5,867 bases of DNA from Limisphaerales bacterium (GTDB lineage Bacteria > Verrucomicrobiota > Verrucomicrobiae > Limisphaerales > UBA11358): NCBI GenBank assembly GCA_003152145.1, contig PLZL01000208.1:1-5867 (forward strand), given 5' to 3'. Shown here in pieces: positions 1 through 5,867 of this stretch. Position 1 is the first letter of the stretch, and the number at the start of each line of letters is the position of its first letter. The translations under genes and the position numbers were made by a program. Below the pieces are notes generated by a model. The model searched no databases. It was not told the origin of the DNA and was given only the letters and a program-made list of their open reading frames with translations.

Positions 1-1867
1 GGCTCGGATCGTAAAAATTCAGACCGCCATCAACAACAATGTTACTGGCCATAAGCGTGCTGTTGGTATAAATAGTAATCTGCCCATAAGTGCCAAATTG
101 CGAGGCATGGGCGGGATCGTTGGTGTCCGCCGTGTAACCAAGCGTCAAAGTTCCATTGACCCTGAAGGTTCCGCCGTTGGTCACGACCAATCTTCCCTGA
201 CAGTAATTCAGATAGGGTTGGCCAGAAGTCCCTGAAAAAACAAGATTCCAATCCGGCTTTGTATGTTCCTGAAAACCTAAAATCACCGTGTTGGCATCAA
301 AAGTTCCCTTGCCAACGATCAGGTCCGCCTGAACGTTCGGAGTTTGATTTGATGCAATAAGCTCGCGGTCCCGGGAGAGATAGAGCCTATCCACCAAAGC
401 ATCCACCGAGCCGGCAGAAAAATCCACAAAACCTTTGAGGTTGCTGGAGGCTTCGTTCGTTCCCCCGTCATCAGACACCGTGAATACAGACATTCTGCTT
501 GTGCCGTTTGTGCCACGGAAAACGGCGACACCATTGGTAGGGCCAAAGCGAGTTCCCGCACCGGTTCCGTTACCCGCCGCGGAACTGGCTCCGTAAAAAC
601 ATACGCTATCCAGAAGGAAGATATTTGAAATGCCGAGCAGGAAAAATGTGCTGGTCGAACTTCCGTTGCCATTCTGTTCATTGTCCATCAAACTAAACGC
701 ATAACCGCGTGTAAATTCATTTGTATAATTATCCGCGTTCTTGTAAAGAGCTTTGATAACGTTTGTTTTGGGCCAATAAATATTTACTGCAAAATTTCTG
801 GGGCGGCCGCTGTAAGCGTTGGTGTCACGGCCAACATTGAGCGCGTTGTTGATCTCGCGGTAATACGGGAAGAGTTTATATTCTCCGATTCCCACTTGAT
901 TGGCGATTATCACCAGATTTTCCAGGTTTGACATGTTAAGAGTTGCCAAACTTTGATTGGCAACGAGCATTGAAAAATTTGCAGCCGTGTTGCTGACAAC
1001 CATCCTGGATCCCCTTTCACCCGATATGTTGACTCCCATAAAGCCCAAACCGGCCAAATCATCCAAATAATCCCGCATCAGACTAAAGCCGTTGGTTCCA
1101 GAAATCGTCAGCGTCTTGCTGGCGCCAATGTGAACATGATGATAAACAGGCGGTGGGTTGGTGGCTAATGAATTATTGGTCAGCCCGGTTTGCGAAAAGC
1201 GCAATGATGCAATTGTCGTGTCCACATCAACGAAACTGTTGGTGAAAGGAGTGCCATTGACTGTGTTCGTTTGTGCGCCTTGATCGCCAAACACCACATC
1301 GCTGGTTGAACTTGGAACGCCGCCCAGCCAACTGCCGGCATCAGACCAGCCATTGCTGACATTGAGCGACCCATTCCAAATATGCGCAGCCTGCAAAACA
1401 AAAATGATGCTGTTTGTCACGGGAAGGCCGTTTGTGTCGAAACCTCCGGTGTTAAGCCTGAAAGTATAAATGCCTTCAGGGATATTGGTGGTGTTCAACG
1501 TCAACAACAGGTTCGTGTCTTGTTCGGTTGACAACAGGGGATTAAGGTTTGTGTCCGTAAGAACTGCACCGGCGCCGGAAGGCAGTCCCGACACGTCAAA
1601 GTTGGCATTAGTGGCGCCACCCGAAAGATTCACAGCATTTGTAATGACTGTTGAATTGGTGGAACCAACCGGCACTGTAACGCGCACCTGTGTAAGATTA
1701 ATTCGAATAAACGATTGCGCATTGGCGGAAAAACCGTTCAATAAAAAACACAACAGGATGAGAACTCCCGCTGCATTCTGTTTCACGACAGCGATTGTCT
1801 TCGCCAGTCCGCCAATTATGGACTTGCCGGGTTTTGTCTCCATGGATGATACAGGTTGGGTTTTCAT
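1..1867 (-). CDS. Large secreted beta-strand-repeat (autotransporter-associated-like) protein, partial: 3' end beyond window
   Basis: I translated the minus strand from ATG 1867 to the window edge and found 622 codons without a stop, so the gene continues to the left. The N-terminus has an n-region with lysines, a hydrophobic stretch (residues 33-46, AAGVLILLCFLLNG) and an ANA|Q signal peptidase site after residue 50. Residues 55-160 look like an Ig-like beta domain. At 163-194 there is a W-N-G ... W-S-D-A-G-S-W ... G-G-V-P ... D-V-V-F pattern, the signature that opens autotransporter-associated beta-strand repeat proteins in Verrucomicrobia and Planctomycetes. The rest is Asn/Thr/Gly-rich beta sequence; at 555-617 rung-like phrases recur (VTNGGTFRVNGTLTLG, then NSTLMASNIVVDGG), which suggests a parallel beta-helix. 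It is probably surface-exposed or extracellular, possibly anchored by a C-terminal sorting signal not visible here. The start is uncertain: M9 (1843) or GTG 28 (1786), the latter giving a compact 23-residue signal peptide, are alternatives, and none has a Shine-Dalgarno. Function is unknown. Confidence 0.85.
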   Translation of the reverse strand, partial: MKTQPVSSMETKPGKSIIGGLAKTIAVVKQNAAGVLILLCFLLNGFSANAQSFIRINLTQVRVTVPVGSTNSTVITNAVNLSGGATNANFDVSGLPSGAGAVLTDTNLNPLLSTEQDTNLLLTLNTTNIPEGIYTFRLNTGGFDTNGLPVTNSIIFVLQAAHIWNGSLNVSNGWSDAGSWLGGVPSSTSDVVFGDQGAQTNTVNGTPFTNSFVDVDTTIASLRFSQTGLTNNSLATNPPPVYHHVHIGASKTLTISGTNGFSLMRDYLDDLAGLGFMGVNISGERGSRMVVSNTAANFSMLVANQSLATLNMSNLENLVIIANQVGIGEYKLFPYYREINNALNVGRDTNAYSGRPRNFAVNIYWPKTNVIKALYKNADNYTNEFTRGYAFSLMDNEQNGNGSSTSTFFLLGISNIFLLDSVCFYGASSAAGNGTGAGTRFGPTNGVAVFRGTNGTSRMSVFTVSDDGGTNEASSNLKGFVDFSAGSVDALVDRLYLSRDRELIASNQTPNVQADLIVGKGTFDANTVILGFQEHTKPDWNLVFSGTSGQPYLNYCQGRLVVTNGGTFRVNGTLTLGYTADTNDPAHASQFGTYGQITIYTNSTLMASNIVVDGGLNFYDPS

Positions 1868-1960
1868 GGGATTTTAGTTGGTTGGCTTTTAGAGGTTGTT
1901 TCGTTGGGATATTGTCTATCTTTGGATTTTTGGTTGAGAACTGTTTTTAGCCTGGTTTTA
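1868..1960 (-). other. A/C-rich, G-poor intergenic leader between pseudopilin and large secreted protein genes
   Basis: Read as minus-strand RNA, these 93 bases contain 46 A, 27 C, 13 U and 7 G. They include repeated CAACC/CCAAC phrases. I see no GC-rich hairpin followed by a U-run, so no intrinsic terminator is evident after the pseudopilin gene and read-through into the large gene is plausible. No Shine-Dalgarno precedes the ATG at 1867. The composition predicts an unstructured leader. Confidence 0.5.
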
Positions 1961-2962
1961 TCACTTGCTTTTATAAGGCATGCCGTCCTGCACCCACTCG
2001 TAATCAATTGAATAGCTCATGGAGTTTTTTTTCCATGGTGCATCAGCGCCGTATGACGTCCCCACCACAGGATAAACTGTCTGAGCTGGGGTTTTAAGAA
2101 AGCCGGCCGGGCAATTAGGCGAGTGATTATTCATCCATTTATGAATTTCAGAGTGGCCATCAGCAAATGAGAAGCTGCCACAACCATTGTGATAGCTGGC
2201 TGGAAGATCGCGCCAGCGTTCAGAAAGCGGCGCATAACCGGGATCAAATGCATAGGTGGCATCACCATTTATCGCACTCATGCTGTCAGCCTGCTCGTCC
2301 AAAACCACAAAGATGTTAACTGGTCCGGGTTCATTCAGATCGCTCATTTTAAGCGCTCCTGCAGAAAAAGGCGCTCCTGCCGGAGCGCTGCCGCCATAAT
2401 AATTGCGCCCCGGCGGTTCTGGAAAGTCCCCTTGAACCGTCGGCGCTTTGCCACCCAAGGCGCCGTTCATGGAAACGCTTCGAACACGCTCTCCATTTAG
2501 AGCATTAACAATATCGCTCGGGCATTTATAAACACGCGGCGATTGCACGTAGCGGGCCATGGACGACTTTGTGCGATCCACCAATAACGCCGCATCGGTG
2601 TTGTTTGGATTCGAATTCCACATCATGGATCCGGCGACCCAAGTAGGGGCACCCTCCACGGGAGTTCCTGGTTGACCAGCTTGGCCATTGGGAATCAAGT
2701 AATCTTCATTGTCACTGGCAAACAGAAGCCAGCCCAGCGTCAGCTGTTTGGTATTGCTCATGCATTGGATGGCCCGCGCCTTTTCCTTCGCACTGGTCAA
2801 CACCGGCAGCAACATTGCGGCCAGGATGGCAATGATGGCGATCACCACCAGCAGCTCGATCAAGGTGAAACCTTTCATGGAAAAGGACTGAAACGCCCTG
2901 CCGGCAACGGCACTGGGGCGGCATTTTTCAGGGCATAAAAGTCCTCTCACGGAAACGCGCAT
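1961..2962 (-). CDS. Prepilin-type N-terminal cleavage/methylation protein with H-X9-DG domain (pseudopilin)
   Basis: This 333-residue protein carries a textbook type IV prepilin signal. Cleavage is predicted between G31 and F32 in [19 protein letters not shown], with Glu at mature position +5 (E36) and a hydrophobic helix to about residue 53. A charged helix ([18 protein letters not shown], 57-74) follows, then a globular domain with YKCPSD (145-150). The PVC-type motif H-X9-DG is at 258-269 ([12 protein letters not shown]), followed by HSEIHKW. Family members are inner-membrane-anchored (pseudo)pilins of type II secretion or type IV pilus-like systems, processed by a prepilin peptidase; their exact job in this phylum is not settled. 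The ATG at 2962 gives a 31-residue leader with Cys10 and Cys14. The ATG at 2878 (M29) would give a 3-residue leader and a 305-residue protein, and is a realistic alternative because neither start has a clear ribosome site. It lies 93 bases upstream of the large secreted protein on the same strand. The family call is firm; the role is not. Confidence 0.93.
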   Translation of the reverse strand: MRVSVRGLLCPEKCRPSAVAGRAFQSFSMKGFTLIELLVVIAIIAILAAMLLPVLTSAKEKARAIQCMSNTKQLTLGWLLFASDNEDYLIPNGQAGQPGTPVEGAPTWVAGSMMWNSNPNNTDAALLVDRTKSSMARYVQSPRVYKCPSDIVNALNGERVRSVSMNGALGGKAPTVQGDFPEPPGRNYYGGSAPAGAPFSAGALKMSDLNEPGPVNIFVVLDEQADSMSAINGDATYAFDPGYAPLSERWRDLPASYHNGCGSFSFADGHSEIHKWMNNHSPNCPAGFLKTPAQTVYPVVGTSYGADAPWKKNSMSYSIDYEWVQDGMPYKSK

Positions 2963-2978
2963 ATGGTTCTTGTTGGAA

Positions 2979-3006
2979 ACATTACCACACTAACACAATC
3001 TGGCAA
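2979..3006 (-). promoter_or_regulatory. Candidate sigma-70-like promoter for the pseudopilin gene
   Basis: On the minus strand TTGCCA (3006-3001, 5 of 6 to TTGACA) is followed after 16 bases by TAATGT (2984-2979, 3 of 6 to TATAAT). Transcription would start near 2972, only about 10 bases before ATG 2962 or about 95 bases before ATG 2878. The -10 element is weak, so this is tentative. Confidence 0.22.
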
Positions 3007-3037
3007 AATTGGGTAATGCAAAAACCAACAAAACTTT

Positions 3038-3046
3038 TGTGATAAT
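3038..3046 (+). promoter_or_regulatory. Candidate extended -10 promoter for the hydrolase operon
   Basis: TGTGATAAT fits an extended -10 element (TG, one base, then GATAAT, 5 of 6 to TATAAT). No good -35 box is present at the normal distance. A start near 3053 would leave about 40 bases before ATG 3093. It would place the upstream in-frame TTG (3009) outside the transcript, which supports 3093 as the start. Confidence 0.33.
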
Positions 3047-3092
3047 TGCCAAAGCAATAACCGGCATTTACAACCGCGCGCGCTCCGGCAAA

Positions 3093-5009
3093 ATGGTTCG
3101 CGTGTCCGACCCTGTGAAAAAATTCGCGCCAGAACCGCCTGTTTGCAGCACGTTGTTGCTGTCGTGCCTGCTGCTGATTGCGCCGGCAAATGCCGCGGAG
3201 CTGTGGGTGTCGCCGGACGGCTCCGACCACAACCCCGGCTTGCGCGAAAAGCCCCTCGCCACCGTGGCTGCGGCGCTGCGCCAGACGCGCGAACTCCGGC
3301 GGCTCGGAAGAATTTCCACGAATGAACCAGTGCGGATTTTTTTGCGCGGCGGAATCCGCCAGCCCACCGGCCCGCTGGTGTTGCGCCCCGGGGATTCCGG
3401 CACGGAAAGCAGCCCGACCGTCATCGAAGCCGCGCCGGGCGAACATCCGGTTTTGAGCGGCGGTGTGGCAATCACCGGTTGGAAAACGCCAGATGAAAAA
3501 ATTCCCGGCCTGCCGGAATCCGCGCGCGGGAAAATCTGGGTGGCCGACGCGCCGAAAGTGGCCGGGCGGATCCTCGAATTTCGCCAGCTTTGGGTGAATG
3601 ACCGGAAAGCGGTCCGCGCCCGCACACCCAACGGCGAAGGTTTGGAACGGCTGGTCGCGTGGGATAAAACGAATCAGATCGCAACGATTCCAGCGGCGGC
3701 GCTGGACGGCATGAAAAAACCTGCGCGGCTAGAAATGGTCATTGACCAGGTTTGGGAAATTGCCGTGCTGCGCGTGAAATCCATCCGCATCGAAGGCACA
3801 AACGCGCTCGTCAGGTTCAAACAGCCCGAAAGCAAAATTGAATTTGAGCATCCCTGGCCGCCGGTGATTGTAAGCACGAAATATCGCGCGCCGTTTTATC
3901 TCGCCAACGCGGTCGTTTTTTTGGATGAACCCGGCGAATGGTTCGAGGATTTGGCCGCCAGGAAGATTTACTACTGGCCATGCGATGATGAAGACATGAC
4001 TCGCGCTGAAGTTTTTGCGCCCGCGCTGGAAACGCTCGTGCAAATTGAAGGTTCGCCCGATCATCCGGTTTCCAATTTGCAATTCAAGGGCATCACGTTC
4101 GCGCACACGACGTGGCTGCGCCCGTCCGAACAAGGCCACGTTCCGCTCCAGGCCGGCATGTTTCTGTTCGCTGCGCGCAAACTCTCGCCCAAAGGCACGC
4201 CGTATCATCCCGGTCTCGACAATCTCGCATGGATTGGCCGGCCACCGGCGGCGGTTTCCGTCAAAAATGCGATTCACATTTCCTTCGAGCGCTGCGCGTT
4301 TGAACACACGGCAGCGGCGGGGTTGGATTTTGATGGCGGCACACACGATGATTTGATTGAAGGCTGCACTTTCCGCGACATCGGCGGCAATGGCATCCAG
4401 CTCGGCAAATTCTCCGATGCGGACGTGGAAACCCACGTTCCTTACAATCCGTCTGACGAACGCGAAATCTGCTCGAATGAAAAAATTTCCAACAACCTTT
4501 TCACCGACTGCGGCGCGGAAGATTGGGGCTGCGTCGGAATCGGCGTAGGCTACGCACGCAATGTGGCCATCGAGCACAACGAAGTTTTTAATTTGCCTTA
4601 CACCGGCATCAGCGTCGGCTGGGGCTGGACGAGGTTGACAAACTGCATAAGTGGCAATTCTATTTTTGCGAATCACGTTCATCACATCGGTCAACGGCTT
4701 GGCGACCTCGGCGGCATTTACACTCTGTCCGCGCAGCCCGGCACGGTCGTCGCGGAAAATTCCATTTCTGACATTCAGCCGAGTCCTTACGTTCCCGATC
4801 CGAACCACTGGTTTTATCTTTACCTTGACGAAGGCTCGTCGTTCATCACCGTGCGCGACAACTGGTGTCCGTCTGAAGAACTCCTGAAGAACGCCAACGG
4901 TCCGGGCAACGAGTGGATGAACAACGGCCCGCAAGTTTCCGAAAAAATTAAGAACGCGGCTGGACTCGAACCCGCGTTTAAGGATTTGCTGTCCGACAAA
5001 TCGCCATGA
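3093..5009 (+). CDS. Secreted right-handed parallel beta-helix glycoside hydrolase-like protein (GH141-like)
   Basis: Starting at ATG 3093 the protein has 638 residues. The open frame extends up to a TTG at 3009, but that would put 28 extra residues before the export signal and lies upstream of the likely promoter. A signal peptide ends at ANA|A (after residue 34). The mature protein opens with LWVSPDGSDHNPG (37-49), then APGEHPVLSGG (114-124) and LDEPGEWFEDLAARKIYYWP (277-296). This opening is common to the family of beta-helix glycosidases that includes GH141. Beta-helix rungs follow from about 330: GITFAHTTW (333-341), DFDGGTHDDLIEGCTFRDIG (412-431), GISVGWGW (505-512), GDLGGIYTLSAQPGT (537-551) and YLDEGSS (577-583). 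Conserved acidic residues in the last rungs are candidates for catalysis, which I cannot assign. GH141 includes an alpha-L-fucosidase acting on rhamnogalacturonan II and a xylanase, so the substrate is open. Its TGA overlaps the ATG of the rhamnosidase gene, pointing to one transcript and a shared substrate. It could also be an unclassified beta-helix lyase or epimerase-like protein. Confidence 0.82.
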   Translation: MVRVSDPVKKFAPEPPVCSTLLLSCLLLIAPANAAELWVSPDGSDHNPGLREKPLATVAAALRQTRELRRLGRISTNEPVRIFLRGGIRQPTGPLVLRPGDSGTESSPTVIEAAPGEHPVLSGGVAITGWKTPDEKIPGLPESARGKIWVADAPKVAGRILEFRQLWVNDRKAVRARTPNGEGLERLVAWDKTNQIATIPAAALDGMKKPARLEMVIDQVWEIAVLRVKSIRIEGTNALVRFKQPESKIEFEHPWPPVIVSTKYRAPFYLANAVVFLDEPGEWFEDLAARKIYYWPCDDEDMTRAEVFAPALETLVQIEGSPDHPVSNLQFKGITFAHTTWLRPSEQGHVPLQAGMFLFAARKLSPKGTPYHPGLDNLAWIGRPPAAVSVKNAIHISFERCAFEHTAAAGLDFDGGTHDDLIEGCTFRDIGGNGIQLGKFSDADVETHVPYNPSDEREICSNEKISNNLFTDCGAEDWGCVGIGVGYARNVAIEHNEVFNLPYTGISVGWGWTRLTNCISGNSIFANHVHHIGQRLGDLGGIYTLSAQPGTVVAENSISDIQPSPYVPDPNHWFYLYLDEGSSFITVRDNWCPSEELLKNANGPGNEWMNNGPQVSEKIKNAAGLEPAFKDLLSDKSP

Positions 5010-5867
5010 AAAATATTGTCGCTGGATTTTTTCTCGCCACCCTTGCACTCCATTTTTCGGCGCGCGCGGCCCTGACACCCGTGGATTTGCGTTGCGAATA
5101 CGCCGCGAACCCGCTCGGCGTGGACTCGCCGCGACCGAGGTTGTTTTGGAAATTGCAGAGCATCGAGCGCGGCCAGAGGCAGTCGGCCTACGAAATTCTG
5201 ACCGCGTCCTCGGAGAAAAATCTCGCGGCGGACAACGGTGATTTGTGGGACAGCGGCAGGGTGGATTCCGACGGGACGATTCAGGTTCCCTACGCCGGTA
5301 GGGAGTTGAAGTCGTCGCAACCGGCTTTCTGGAAGGTTCGTGCGTGGGACGCCAACGGAAAAGTTTCTGGGTGGAGCCCGGCCGCGGAGTGGACGATGGG
5401 CATTCTTTCTTCAAATGACTGGCAGGCGAAATGGATTGGCGCGACAGATACGAACATATCGTCACTGCTGCTTCGCAGTGAATTTTCCGTGAGGCCCAGG
5501 CTGAAGCGCGCACTGATGAGCGTTTGCGGACTCGGCCAATTCGAATTGACGCTCAACGGGGAAAAAGTCGGCGACGATTATCTTTCGCCTGGCTGGACGG
5601 ATTACCGCAAGACTTGCCTTTACGACACATTCGACGTGACAAAAAACTTGAGGCGCGGGAAAAATGCCGCCGGCATCTGTCTCGGCAACGGAATGTATTA
5701 CGTCATCGGCGTCAGCAACCGTTTCACGAAATTCAAAGGCTCGTTCGGCCCGCAGAAAGCCATCGCGCAAATCCGGCTCGAATACGACGATGGTTCGGCG
5801 GAAATCATCGGCACGGACGAAAACTGGCGCGTGGCCCCCGGCCCAATCACGTTCTCCTCGATTTACG
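5006..5867 (+). CDS. Secreted alpha-L-rhamnosidase, GH78-type, partial: N-terminal 287 residues only
   Basis: The gene starts at ATG 5006 inside the upstream stop (ATGA), with no Shine-Dalgarno, so translation is probably coupled. MKNIVAGFFLATLALHFSARA|A is a clean signal peptide cut after residue 21. Residues 24-135 form the N-terminal beta-sandwich usual in bacterial GH78 enzymes: LRCEYAANPLGVDSPRPRLFW, QSAYEILTASS, LWDSGRV, AFWKVRAWDANGKVSGWS and EWTMGIL. DWQAKWIG (138-145) then leads to the rhamnosidase N-terminal domain, with LLLRSEF, GLGQFELTLNGEKVGDDYLSPGWTDY (185-210), LYDTFDVT and LGNGMYY (226-232). The (alpha/alpha)6 catalytic domain and its general acid lie beyond the window, so activity cannot be checked. 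Family members release terminal alpha-L-rhamnose from rhamnogalacturonans, other rhamnose-containing glycans and plant glycosides; here it presumably acts in the periplasm or outside the cell. Confidence 0.93.
   Translation, partial: MKNIVAGFFLATLALHFSARAALTPVDLRCEYAANPLGVDSPRPRLFWKLQSIERGQRQSAYEILTASSEKNLAADNGDLWDSGRVDSDGTIQVPYAGRELKSSQPAFWKVRAWDANGKVSGWSPAAEWTMGILSSNDWQAKWIGATDTNISSLLLRSEFSVRPRLKRALMSVCGLGQFELTLNGEKVGDDYLSPGWTDYRKTCLYDTFDVTKNLRRGKNAAGICLGNGMYYVIGVSNRFTKFKGSFGPQKAIAQIRLEYDDGSAEIIGTDENWRVAPGPITFSSIY

Larger units (their letters stand above)
2963..3092. other. Divergent intergenic/regulatory region
   Basis: This region separates the leftward pseudopilin gene from the rightward beta-helix glycosidase gene, taking ATG 3093 as the latter's start. 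It is clearly AT-richer than the hydrolase genes in its first 95 bases. It holds candidate promoters in both directions and a perfect 7-base inverted repeat, CATTACC (2980-2986) with GGTAATG (3012-3018), whose centres are 32 bases apart, about three helical turns. Shared or mutually exclusive control of the two pairs is possible but unproven. Confidence 0.4.

Noticed and set aside
1470..1877. 135-codon plus-strand open frame
   Set aside because: It lies opposite the N-terminal part of the large secreted protein gene, whose signal peptide and domain motifs are convincing; its own product shows no family features.
1890..1945. Possible promoter before the large secreted gene (TTCTCA, 18 bases, GACAAT on the minus strand)
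   Set aside because: Both boxes match only 4 of 6 positions, which is expected by chance in AT-rich intergenic DNA.
1868..1960. Intrinsic terminator after the pseudopilin gene
   Set aside because: No GC-rich stem-loop followed by a U-run can be found in the minus-strand reading.
3061..3090. CCGGCA direct repeat (3061-3066 and 3085-3090)
   Set aside because: It is six bases, two copies, in GC-rich sequence near a gene start; chance explains it.
3009..3092. N-terminal extension of the beta-helix enzyme from TTG 3009
   Set aside because: It uses a rare start, adds 28 residues before an otherwise normal signal peptide, and overlaps the likely promoter region.
3135..3200. Possible lipoprotein signal (L-L-S-C) in the beta-helix enzyme
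   Set aside because: The cysteine sits inside the hydrophobic core with Leu at the -2 position, and a clean ANA|A signal peptidase I site follows.
3729..5513. 594-codon open frame on the minus strand opposite the two hydrolase genes
   Set aside because: It spans the junction of two well-supported plus-strand genes, its product is Arg-rich with no recognisable motif or export signal, and long antisense frames are common opposite GC-rich coding sequence.

Overview
The window looks like chromosome from a Verrucomicrobia-type bacterium (PVC superphylum, perhaps a Pedosphaera/Limisphaera relative). Three things support this: an H-X9-DG pseudopilin of the kind expanded in Verrucomicrobia, Lentisphaerae and Planctomycetes; a very Asn/Thr-rich secreted protein with an autotransporter-associated strand motif; and signal-peptide-bearing plant-polysaccharide hydrolases. 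The taxonomic call is inferred from protein families, not from a marker gene.

Layout: four protein genes form two divergent pairs. Leftward (minus strand), an H-X9-DG prepilin-like gene (2962 to 1961) is followed after 93 bases by a large secreted beta-strand-repeat protein. That protein starts at 1867 and runs off the left edge, with 622 codons visible and no stop. Rightward (plus strand), a secreted right-handed beta-helix glycosidase-like gene (best start 3093, stop at 5009) overlaps by ATGA the start (5006) of a secreted GH78-type alpha-L-rhamnosidase, which runs off the right edge before its catalytic domain. A divergent intergenic region of about 130 bases (2963-3092) separates the pairs and holds weak promoter-like elements and a 7-base inverted repeat.

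How they may work together: the rightward pair reads as a small operon for taking apart a rhamnose-containing, pectin-like polysaccharide outside the cytoplasm. The GH141-like beta-helix enzyme would remove or cleave one linkage and the rhamnosidase would remove terminal rhamnose. The leftward pair joins a pseudopilin, an inner-membrane-anchored part of type II secretion or type IV pilus-like machines, to a large exported protein. It could be an export partner and its cargo, but this is inference from adjacency only. No RNA gene, mobile element, CRISPR array or convincing intrinsic terminator was seen. None of the four genes has a convincing Shine-Dalgarno sequence, so several starts are uncertain.
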